Below are positions 1 through 5,071 of a DNA stretch of 5,071 bases, piece after piece. Position 1 is the stretch's first letter, and the number at the start of each line of letters is the position of its first letter. The position numbers and the translations under genes are program-made. The notes under the pieces were generated by a model, which was given only the letters and a program-made list of their open reading frames with translations, was not told the DNA's origin and did not search any database. This stretch comes from Candidatus Binatia bacterium (GTDB lineage Bacteria; Desulfobacterota_B; Binatia; UBA9968), in contig JAICHC010000279.1 of the NCBI GenBank assembly GCA_025922795.1, positions 1-5,071 on the forward strand. The letters are read 5' to 3'.

Positions 1-66
1 CGGCAATGGGCTCTTGTGATAGCAGTTGTACTCTCTTATTGATTCCGCTTCCCAGCGCTAACCTTG

Positions 67-72
67 AGGAGG
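67..72 (+). promoter_or_regulatory. Strong Shine-Dalgarno for the alpha/beta-hydrolase
   Basis: AGGAGG, a perfect match to the anti-Shine-Dalgarno core, lies four bases (TAAC) before the ATG at 77. It fixes that ATG as the start and predicts efficient translation. In the short stretch upstream (1-66) I see no convincing paired -35/-10 boxes, so the promoter is probably weak, unusual or beyond the left edge. Confidence 0.85.
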
Positions 73-76
73 TAAC

Positions 77-952
77 ATGGAAGCATTCGGGTCAACAAAT
101 CATACGCTTGAGATCGGTGACGTCGAATATCTTCGCCATGGGGACACGCCGCTCCTGCTGCGCCTCTTCAAACCCTCCGGCACCGGGCCCTTCCCGCTCA
201 TCGTCGAGCTCCACGGTGGCGCTTGGTGTCGCGGTGACCGCGCCAACGACACGGCGCTCAATGAAGCACTGGCCAAAAGCGGCGTCGTGGTGGCCGCGCT
301 GGATTGGCGCATGCCGCCTGTGGCGTCGTATCCTGCTTCGCTCATGGACATCAATTACGCCGTGCGCTGGCTCAAAGCGCGGGCCAGCGAGCTGCGCAGC
401 CGCGCTGAGCTAGTCGGAATTATGGGAAGCTCGAGCGGCGGGCACCAGGCGATGCTTGCAGCAATGCGACCGCGGGATCTGCGCTATTCGGCGCTGCCCC
501 TTCCCGCCTCCACTGCGCAGGTCGACGCCAGTGTGCGTTGTGTCGTGATGTGTTGGCCCGTTATCGATCCACTGAGCCGCTACCATTACGCCAAAGATCT
601 CAAAACACGCGGCGGGTCGCATGCGGAGTTTGCCGACCGGGTGTTACCCAACCACGATCAATTTTGGAGCAGCGAAGAAGCGATGGCCGAGGGCAGCCCC
701 ACGCGCGCGCTCCAACGAGGCGAAAAAGTGGAATTGCCACCTGCCCTCTATATTCAAGGCACTGCCGACATCGCACATCCAAAAGCTGACCTCGAGCGCT
801 TCGTTGAAACTTACCGCAAGGCTGGCGGGCATCTTGAGCTGGAACTTTTCGAAGGTGAAGCCGAGGGCTTCATCGGCAGAAACGCCAACTCACTCAATGC
901 AGCAAGGGCGACGGAGAAAATCATCGACTTCGTACACAAACAGCTCTGTTGA
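77..952 (+). CDS. Alpha/beta-hydrolase, esterase/arylformamidase-like, with atypical catalytic His position
   Basis: This 291-residue protein has no signal peptide or membrane segment, so it is probably a cytoplasmic hydrolase of small esters or amides. An oxyanion-hole motif HGGAW spans residues 46-50. A nucleophile elbow G-S-S-S-G spans 117-121, with Ser119 the expected nucleophile, followed by GH as in arylformamidase/BD-FAE-like esterases. The acid is probably Asp231 in the segment YIQGTAD. Residues about 164-215 form the variable cap-like insertion. Length is normal for the family. The odd point is the C-terminal segment FEGEAEGF (258-265): relatives usually have H-G-F, and here the His position is Glu263. 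The triad may therefore be broken, or the base may come from elsewhere (His234 is near the Asp). The gene appears monocistronic, with a 423-base gap downstream. The family call is secure; substrate and activity are unknown. Confidence 0.92.
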   Translation: MEAFGSTNHTLEIGDVEYLRHGDTPLLLRLFKPSGTGPFPLIVELHGGAWCRGDRANDTALNEALAKSGVVVAALDWRMPPVASYPASLMDINYAVRWLKARASELRSRAELVGIMGSSSGGHQAMLAAMRPRDLRYSALPLPASTAQVDASVRCVVMCWPVIDPLSRYHYAKDLKTRGGSHAEFADRVLPNHDQFWSSEEAMAEGSPTRALQRGEKVELPPALYIQGTADIAHPKADLERFVETYRKAGGHLELELFEGEAEGFIGRNANSLNAARATEKIIDFVHKQLC

Positions 953-974
953 GCCGCACAGCGGCCGAGCAACA
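947..974 (+). terminator. Hairpin overlapping the hydrolase stop codon, possible terminator
   Basis: GCCGC (953-957) and GCGGC (961-965) form a perfect 5-bp GC stem with an ACA loop. It is flanked by a second pairing segment, TGTTG (947-951) with CAACA (970-974), separated by a small asymmetric internal loop. The structure includes the TGA stop. A T6 run follows only at 986-991, about 11 bases after the stem, too far for a classical intrinsic terminator. It may act as a 3'-end stability structure or a weak terminator. Confidence 0.35.
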
Positions 975-1103
975 CCCCAGCCATGTTTTTTCGTTAAACA
1001 AAATAGAACAAAATGCCATTCTGAGTAGCGGCCAAGATTTGCTTTAATCTCCCCAGCACTCCCATCCTTTCCTTTATTTTCGCCCACTATCCATCGTCAG
1101 CCG

Positions 1104-1125
1104 AATTTCGGTCGGCCGAAATTTT
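1104..1125 (+). terminator. Perfect 8-bp inverted repeat with short T run, terminator-like
   Basis: AATTTCGG (1104-1111) and CCGAAATT (1116-1123) pair perfectly around the four-base loop TCGG. The right arm runs into a T tract that ends at 1125. The shape fits a modest intrinsic terminator for rightward transcription, about 150 bases past the hydrolase stop. The tract is short (TTTT, then C) and the stem is half A-T, so strength would be moderate. The same dyad could instead be a protein-binding site. Confidence 0.4.
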
Positions 1126-1207
1126 CTTGACGTTTTCGAGATTTTCAGTACTCTAGGTCACAATAGGAATTGACCTTTTCTCGTTTCTCACCGCCTGCGT
1201 CGTTATT

Positions 1208-1233
1208 GGCAACTATCTGACAATGTAGTTACC
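1208..1233. repeat. Interrupted inverted repeat, possible operator
   Basis: GGCAACTA (1208-1215) and TAGTTACC (1226-1233) match as inverted arms at seven of eight positions around a 10-base spacer. The centre-to-centre spacing is 18 bases, so it could suit a dimeric regulator. As RNA, the single mismatch would be a G-U pair only on the minus strand. No regulator gene lies in the window, so the role is unproven. Confidence 0.35.
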
Positions 1234-1297
1234 ACTCGAAAAGTGTTCTTATATCCCGTTCGTTACGATCTAATCTGAGGTATTTGGATCACAAACG

Positions 1298-1328
1298 CTC
1301 ATACTGCGCAGTTTTGAGTGTGTAAAAT
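1298..1328 (+). promoter_or_regulatory. Candidate promoter/operator for the 1376 gene
   Basis: ACTGCGCAGT (1303-1312) is a perfect 10-base palindrome. CTCA (1298-1301) and TGAG (1315-1318) extend the symmetry on both sides with a one-base offset. Right after it is TAAAAT (1323-1328), five of six matches to the -10 consensus. The -35 position 17 bases upstream (CATACT) is poor and falls inside the dyad. A weak -35 overlapped by a symmetric site is what a regulated promoter would look like, under either an activator or a repressor. The start codon is 47 bases downstream of the -10 box. This is inference from sequence only. Confidence 0.33.
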
Positions 1329-1375
1329 CAAAGGGCTGGTGCTACACTATCTAAAAGCGTGGGAGTTCAGCTAAG

Positions 1376-1960
1376 TTGGAATCGAGGCTAGCGGCTAATC
1401 ATTACGCTCGAGTTTTACGGGTGATCGGCCAAGATATCGCCGATTTGTTTCCTGTACAGCTCGAAATTGAACAACAACAACGCAATTTTATCGTGCGCGC
1501 ACGCTGCGATCGCAGACGATCCGAAGGCAAAGCGCCGCCTCAGCCCGCCGAGGCGCCCAAAATCGGATTTCGAAGCATCCTTCATAGACTCAACACGATT
1601 CGGCTGGATAAAGCACCGGAAAAATCCGACTTGGTGACGGTGAACCGGGCTTACAATCCCATGGACATTAGCCGCATCGACGAAGCTGGCCTACAGCGCC
1701 GTATACAGATGGGCAAGATCCCGGACATTCATAACCTTGGCGAAGCGCTTCGCACGATTGGCAGAATCATCGATGCCGATGAAGGCCGTCTGACGAGAAT
1801 CTTCAAAGACCAACGCCGTGTCATATTCGATTACGTTGTGAGAGGCGGCGAGGCGCGTAAAGTGGAAATGACCCTTACGGAACTGTACAAAGTTCAACAG
1901 ACTTACTATCAAGCCCGCAGTGCCACGCAAACCATTGATTTATGGAGGGGGAAAAAGTAG
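1376..1960 (+). CDS. Uncharacterised basic 194-residue protein
   Basis: I do not recognise this family with confidence. The frame is open only from 1355 (in-frame TAA at 1352-1354), and the first usable start is TTG at 1376, with GGGAG at 1361-1365 as Shine-Dalgarno about ten bases before it. The protein is rich in Arg and Lys, with no signal peptide, membrane helix or Cys-pair metal motif. It reads as two parts. Residues 1-50 are probably folded, including an Ile-Gly-Gln-Asp-Ile-Ala-Asp-Leu segment and a Gln/Arg-rich stretch. A Pro/Ala linker (53-62) follows, then a larger part with helical-looking segments around 96-135 and 165-182. The ordered hydrophobic pattern and even codon use argue for a real gene. 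GC (about 52% in its first counted 60 bases) is lower than the hydrolase. It faces the transporter operon tail to tail, so it is not part of it. Confidence 0.65.
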   Translation: MESRLAANHYARVLRVIGQDIADLFPVQLEIEQQQRNFIVRARCDRRRSEGKAPPQPAEAPKIGFRSILHRLNTIRLDKAPEKSDLVTVNRAYNPMDISRIDEAGLQRRIQMGKIPDIHNLGEALRTIGRIIDADEGRLTRIFKDQRRVIFDYVVRGGEARKVEMTLTELYKVQQTYYQARSATQTIDLWRGKK

Positions 1961-1982
1961 GTCGGCCAGATCGACGATTTTT
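1961..1982 (+). terminator. Weak terminator-like stem directly after the 1376 gene
   Basis: GTCG (1961-1964) and CGAC (1972-1975) form a 4-bp stem with a seven-base loop, starting one base after the TAG stop. It is followed by GA and a T5 run (1978-1982). Position and T run fit an intrinsic terminator, but the stem is very short. The rest of the 231-base convergent spacer (to 2191) shows no stronger hairpin for either strand and no gene. Confidence 0.28.
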
Positions 1983-2191
1983 CTAAGTTCGTAAATCAAA
2001 CCAGCTGCCGAATTAAGCGATCAGAACCGCCTCACCGCCTCTCGCGACCGGACCCCTCCTGTTTCAATCACCACAATTCGATAGCACCGGCAGATTGCTC
2101 AGAGAGACTTTGATCGCCCAGACTGCCAAACCTCTCGGGGTCAAGGCAAATCGAGCGCAACCAAGCCTATGAATCCTTTCTCAGCAGCCTG

Positions 2192-3088
2192 CTATGGCAA
2201 GCGTAACTTGGGATCGAGGGCGTCGCGCAACGAGTCGCCGAAAAGATTGAAAGCAAAAACCGCGAGGCTGATGGCAAGCCCAGGGTAGATCGCCATCCAA
2301 GGCGCGCGTTCGGCGAACTCGACGGCGGCGCCGCGCAGCATAAGACCCCAGGCTGCTTGCGGTTCCGCGACGCCGAGACCCAGAAAGGAGAGTGAGGCCT
2401 CCAAAAGAATCGCCTGACCCAGAAACGCGGTCAGCATGATCAGATAGGGCGCCATGACATTGGGAATCATATGGCGAACAATGATTCGTAGCGGACCAAA
2501 ACCGAGCGCGCGCGCGGCTTCGACAAATGGCATCTCACGTAAAGCGAGGGCGCTGCTGCGGACGACGAGAGCGCAACGCGGCACCATGGGAACCGTGATG
2601 GCGAGGATGACATTCGTCACTCCGGAGCCCAGCAAGGAAACGACCACCAGCGCCAAAATGATCAGTGGAAACGACAAAAGCAGATCCATGAAACGCTGGA
2701 GTACGAGGTCGATCTTGCCGCCGAAATATGCGCTGCTTACACCGATCAGCGCTCCAAGGGTTGCCCCCAGGAATGAAGACGCGAACCCGATCCATAAAGC
2801 AGTCCGCGAACCGTAGATGATACGGGTAAATACGTCTCGACCAAAAGAGTCCGTGCCAAACCAATGAGATGGATTCGGTGCCTGGAGCATTTTTCCGTAA
2901 TCCGTCGTCAGCGGATCGTAGGGCGAAACGAAGCCCGCAAAGATTGCAGCCACGATCATGATGCCTATAATGCCGGCTCCGACGGCTCCCACCGGACGCC
3001 GAAGGATGAACCTGAGAGACGTCTCAACCCACGAATGAAGACGGGAGGAAACCGGAACCGTGAAGATCGGAACACTAGCTCTTGCCAT
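2192..3088 (-). CDS. DppC/OppC-type ABC transporter permease
   Basis: This 298-residue inner-membrane subunit belongs to a peptide/nickel-type ABC importer and should pair with the DppB-type protein encoded just upstream to form the channel. A cytoplasmic N-terminal tail is followed by the first membrane helix (about 34-54), then the OppC-family segment FGTDSFGRDV (77-86) leading into helix 2. Further helices lie near 97-120, 133-153, 158-170, 213-235 and 264-284. The ATPase-coupling EAA loop is clear: EAARALG at 190-196, ending HMIPN at 206-210. The C-terminus DALDPKLR (289-296) is typical. The ATG at 3088 is the first start in a frame that opens at a TAG just upstream (3101-3103). TAGGAA lies about ten bases before it. 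This is the last gene of the minus-strand operon, and no ATPase gene follows. Substrate cannot be deduced. Full length with no lesions. Confidence 0.95.
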   Translation of the reverse strand: MARASVPIFTVPVSSRLHSWVETSLRFILRRPVGAVGAGIIGIMIVAAIFAGFVSPYDPLTTDYGKMLQAPNPSHWFGTDSFGRDVFTRIIYGSRTALWIGFASSFLGATLGALIGVSSAYFGGKIDLVLQRFMDLLLSFPLIILALVVVSLLGSGVTNVILAITVPMVPRCALVVRSSALALREMPFVEAARALGFGPLRIIVRHMIPNVMAPYLIMLTAFLGQAILLEASLSFLGLGVAEPQAAWGLMLRGAAVEFAERAPWMAIYPGLAISLAVFAFNLFGDSLRDALDPKLRLP

Positions 3089-3103
3089 AGGAAAAAATTC
3101 CTA
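3088..3103 (-). promoter_or_regulatory. Small hairpin masking the Shine-Dalgarno and start of the dppC-like gene
   Basis: On the minus strand, TAGGAA and TTCCTA form a perfect 6-bp stem with a TTTT loop. The left arm is the likely Shine-Dalgarno and the last base of the right arm is the A of the start ATG. The stem is mostly A-T, so it would melt easily. It could make translation depend on ribosomes arriving from the upstream permease gene, 84 bases away. The structure is seen; the control role is inferred. Confidence 0.4.
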
Positions 3104-3172
3104 AGATTGCGATCGGGTGTGACGTCTTGAACGCCTTGCACTGTTTGAACATTCTTCCGTTTTTCTGTTCGT

Positions 3173-4126
3173 TCAACGATAGCGGATCCGTGGGTCCAAC
3201 CAAGCATTTATTAAGTCAACGAGAAAATTCACGAAAATAAAAACAAACGAAGTGAGCAAAACCAGGCTTTGCACCATCGTGTAGTCGCGCTGGCTAATGG
3301 CTTCGACGAAGAGCTTGCCGATGCCGTTCAGATTGAAAACCTGCTCGGTCACCACCAAACCGCCAACAAGAAAAGCAAACTCAAGTCCGATCACGGTAAT
3401 CACCGGCAGCAATGCGTTTTTGAGCGCGTGGCGGATCAGAACCGCCCGCTCGCACAGTCCTTTGGCGCGGGCGGTGCGAATGTAGTCTTCCCGCAAGACT
3501 TCCAATACCGCCGAACGCGTCATGCGCGTCGCGACGGCGGAGTATCGGTAACCGACGGCTAAGGCGGGCCAGATAAGCTGTGTCAAATTGGCCTTCGGAT
3601 CGACCCAGAATGGCGTAAAGGTCAACGGCGGCAGCCAGCGAAAATAGATGACAAAGGCAAGAATGATGACGATGCCGAGCCAGAACGACGGAATGGCCAG
3701 CCCGGCAATCGAGAAAATCCGCACGCAGTAATCGATCCACGTGTCTTGCTTCACTGCCGCAAGCGCCCCCAGGGGAATCGAGATCAGGACCGCGACAAAA
3801 GTCGCCATCAAGGCAAGCTCGAGACTCAACTCGAGTCGAATAGCAATCTCGTGGGTAATGGGCTGTCCTGTCCACATCGAGGTGCCAAAGTCCAGGCGGG
3901 GGATCCCGGCGATCCAGGTGACGAACTGTTTCCAAATAGGCTGGTCTAGGCCCAGTTGCGCGCGTTCACGGGCGAGCGCCTCCTTCGGCGCATAGGTTCC
4001 CGAACCGGCGTATTTGAGTTCCACGATGTCCCCGGGTACGATCCGGAGAAGAAAAAAAATCAAAACCGCGACCCCGAACAGAGTCGGGATCATTAACAAC
4101 ACACGTCTGACGATATATCCGTACAC
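3173..4126 (-). CDS. DppB/OppB-type ABC transporter permease
   Basis: This 317-residue inner-membrane permease is the partner of the DppC-type protein 84 bases downstream. The N-terminus MYGYIVRRVLLMIPTLFGVA (1-20) is the classic DppB start leading into helix 1 (about 9-30). The periplasmic part follows (31-95), including LGLDQPIW (58-65). Helices lie near 100-124, 135-162, 184-200, 239-262 and 286-308. The EAA-type coupling loop runs from DYIRTARAKG (214-223) to NALLP (237-241). The family motif EQVFNLNGIGKL is at 261-272 and the C-terminus LDPRIRYR at 310-317. The start is GTG at 4126: an in-frame TGA lies only three bases upstream, and the family N-terminus begins exactly here. No purine-rich Shine-Dalgarno is visible before it, which is unusual in this window. 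The solute-binding protein gene ends 71 bases upstream, so the genes are probably co-transcribed. Full length; substrate unknown. Confidence 0.95.
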   Translation of the reverse strand: MYGYIVRRVLLMIPTLFGVAVLIFFLLRIVPGDIVELKYAGSGTYAPKEALARERAQLGLDQPIWKQFVTWIAGIPRLDFGTSMWTGQPITHEIAIRLELSLELALMATFVAVLISIPLGALAAVKQDTWIDYCVRIFSIAGLAIPSFWLGIVIILAFVIYFRWLPPLTFTPFWVDPKANLTQLIWPALAVGYRYSAVATRMTRSAVLEVLREDYIRTARAKGLCERAVLIRHALKNALLPVITVIGLEFAFLVGGLVVTEQVFNLNGIGKLFVEAISQRDYTMVQSLVLLTSFVFIFVNFLVDLINAWLDPRIRYR

Positions 4127-4138
4127 GCGTCAGCTAGT

Positions 4139-4191
4139 CGAGGAATGGGAATGGAAGATCAACGCTGGTGATCGTCGATCCTCCATCCTCG
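4139..4191 (-). ncRNA. Intercistronic stem-loop between binding-protein and permease genes
   Basis: In the minus-strand transcript, 4186-4177 (ATGGAGGATC) pairs with 4160-4151 (GATCTTCCAT) as ten pairs including one G-U, around a 16-base loop. An outer CGAGG (4191-4187) can pair with CCTCG (4143-4139) across a seven-base bulge. It begins six bases after the binding-protein stop and ends 12 bases before the GTG of the dppB-like gene. In other importers (malE-malF is the well-known case) such structures protect the upstream binding-protein message and lower downstream permease expression. That role is inferred here. There is no T run, so it is not a typical terminator. Confidence 0.5.
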
Positions 4192-4197
4192 GCCTGA

Positions 4198-5071
4198 TTA
4201 CTGCGCGATCCAGACATCCCTTAAGTCTTGGTTGACGTAGTGACTCGGTGTGATCTTCCAGCCTTTCAATTTGGCTGAGTGCGGAACGATGCGCTGCCAC
4301 CACAGGGTGGGGGGAAACTGATACGCCTTTTCGTCGATAACCCGCTTTTCGAATTGCCTTAAGAGCTTCAGGCGTTCCTTTGGGTCTGTGGCTCGGCTCT
4401 GTTTTTCGTAGAGGTCATCCAACACGCTGTCCTTGTATCGCGCGTAATTGACAGGGCTTTTGTCGCTGCTCACAAACTTAAATAGCTGCAGATCCGGGTC
4501 GTCCATGAAATCACAGGAGAAATCAATTCCGGCGTCGTAATTACCCTGGCGAAAATCATTGAAGTAAGCTCCCGCTTCCTGCTGGACGTGATTGACGTTG
4601 AGTCCAATCTGGCGCCATTGATCGATAACGTAGACCCCGGTGACCTCGTAAGGCTCTCTGATGTTACGGTTCTTGAGCGTGAAGGAAAACCCTTCAGACA
4701 CGCCGGCTTCTTTGAGCAATCGCCTTGCTTCCTTGCGCGATGCCTCGATGTCCTTTCCGAATCCGGCGAGCTTCACAAGCTCCGACTCAGGGATGGCGAA
4801 CTCGGAGCCGGGCCGTAAAAGCCCGCCAACGTATTTCATTACGGAGATTTGCGACAGCGCCTTCGATGCGCCCCACCGATCGATTGCAAGAGTAAGCGCG
4901 CGTCGAACTCGGACGTCGTCGAACGGCTTCTTTTCGTTATTGATCGTCACTGTAAGATTGCAGACCCAGGGACTCTCCTGAACGACGACCTGGTTTCCGG
5001 CGGTCCTTACGATGTCATCGCGAGCCGCTGGGTTAAAGCCGCGGAATTCGACGAGCGCCTGCCCGCTGCGC
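4198..5071 (-). CDS. ABC transporter solute-binding protein, family 5 (peptide/nickel type), C-terminal part
   Basis: The frame is open from the TAA at 4198-4200 to the right edge, giving 290 residues. The real start lies outside, so the GTG at 4950 is internal: the 40 residues before it continue the family pattern. The usual length is about 500-550 residues, so roughly the C-terminal half is here, without signal peptide or N-terminal lobe. Counting from the edge, VTINNEKKPFDDVRVRRALT (41-60, continuing into LAIDR) is the family's most recognisable block. The segment GGLLRPGSEFAIPESEL (82-98) is also typical, followed by ARRLLKEAG, VIDQWRQIGLNV and a Pro/Trp-rich C-terminal lobe ending near DVWIAQ. 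In the periplasm or at the membrane surface it would bind the solute and deliver it to the two permeases encoded next. The residues do not tell whether the ligand is a peptide, metal chelate, glutathione or sugar. Transcription comes from beyond the window. Confidence 0.93.
   Translation of the reverse strand, partial: RSGQALVEFRGFNPAARDDIVRTAGNQVVVQESPWVCNLTVTINNEKKPFDDVRVRRALTLAIDRWGASKALSQISVMKYVGGLLRPGSEFAIPESELVKLAGFGKDIEASRKEARRLLKEAGVSEGFSFTLKNRNIREPYEVTGVYVIDQWRQIGLNVNHVQQEAGAYFNDFRQGNYDAGIDFSCDFMDDPDLQLFKFVSSDKSPVNYARYKDSVLDDLYEKQSRATDPKERLKLLRQFEKRVIDEKAYQFPPTLWWQRIVPHSAKLKGWKITPSHYVNQDLRDVWIAQ

Larger units (their letters stand above)
953..1375. other. Gene-free, AT-richer intergenic region with several inverted repeats
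   Basis: These 423 bases lie between two genes on the same strand and contain no reading frame I would accept. The GC content drops clearly (about 43% in the 60-base segments 1141-1200 and 1261-1320). The region holds the hairpin next to the hydrolase stop, a dyad at 1104-1123, a dyad at 1208-1233 and a palindrome at 1303-1312, described separately. I see no tRNA, no known riboswitch and no transposon ends. The most economical reading is hydrolase 3' end plus promoter/regulatory DNA for the 1376 gene. A small RNA or a decayed element are alternatives I cannot exclude. Confidence 0.6.

Noticed and set aside
6..413. 135-codon + frame starting upstream of the hydrolase
   Set aside because: It overlaps the hydrolase in another frame, its protein is a Ser/Arg-rich low-complexity shadow, and the hydrolase has the AGGAGG site and real motifs.
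890..1087. 65-codon minus-strand frame at the hydrolase end
   Set aside because: No Shine-Dalgarno, no recognisable protein pattern, and it straddles the coding end and the AT-rich spacer.
1127..1154. TTGACG followed by TACTCT as a promoter
   Set aside because: The -35 match is good, but the -10 matches only three of six positions and the site is over 220 bases from the next start.
1110..1967. GGTCGGCC at 1110-1117 and again at 1960-1967, flanking the unknown gene
   Set aside because: An eight-base GC-rich match is expected by chance often enough, the flanks differ, and there is no transposase or target duplication.
2027..2042. Tandem CCGCCTC-type repeat in the convergent spacer
   Set aside because: Only two short copies, with no array structure or pairing partner.
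3381..3935. 184-codon minus-strand frame inside the dppB-like gene
   Set aside because: It lies wholly within the well-supported permease in another frame, and its Arg/His/Cys-rich composition is typical of a GC-rich shadow.
4198..4950. Binding protein starting at the GTG at 4950
   Set aside because: The frame continues open to the edge with 40 more family-like residues, and a protein beginning there would lack the signal peptide and the N-terminal lobe.
4661..4981. 106-codon + frame opposite the binding-protein gene
   Set aside because: It is antisense to a coding sequence with strong family motifs and has no supporting start signal.

Overview
The window has moderate-to-high GC in its genes. 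One counted 60-base stretch of the first gene is about 72% GC, and two counted stretches of the gene-free region are about 43%. Dense gene spacing, Shine-Dalgarno-type starts and a Dpp/Opp-type ABC transporter operon point to a bacterium, probably Gram-negative and free-living. Nothing here fixes the genus. There are no RNA genes, insertion sequences, CRISPR arrays or phage genes that I can support.

Layout: bases 77-952 (+) encode an alpha/beta-hydrolase of the esterase/arylformamidase-like type. It has an excellent ribosome-binding site, but the usual catalytic histidine position carries glutamate. Bases 953-1375 hold no gene. This AT-richer spacer carries several inverted repeats: a hairpin overlapping the hydrolase stop, an 8/8 dyad with a short T run, a 7/8 dyad, and a 10-base palindrome beside a -10-like TAAAAT. 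Bases 1376-1960 (+) encode a basic 194-residue protein of unknown function with a TTG start. Bases 1961-2191 are a convergent spacer.

Bases 2192-5071 lie on the minus strand and form the distal part of a peptide/nickel-type (Dpp/Opp) ABC importer operon. In transcription order these are the C-terminal 290 residues of the extracytoplasmic solute-binding protein (its start is beyond the right edge), a DppB-type permease and a DppC-type permease. The binding protein would deliver solute to the DppB-DppC channel. The two ATPases normally needed are not in the window. Both intergenic gaps in this operon carry stem-loops that could set relative expression: a long one between the binding-protein gene and dppB-like, and a small one that masks the Shine-Dalgarno and the first base of the start codon of the dppC-like gene.

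I see no complete, clearly novel system. The best leads are the altered catalytic residue of the hydrolase, the unknown 194-residue protein with its dyad-rich upstream region, and the operon's intercistronic RNA structures.
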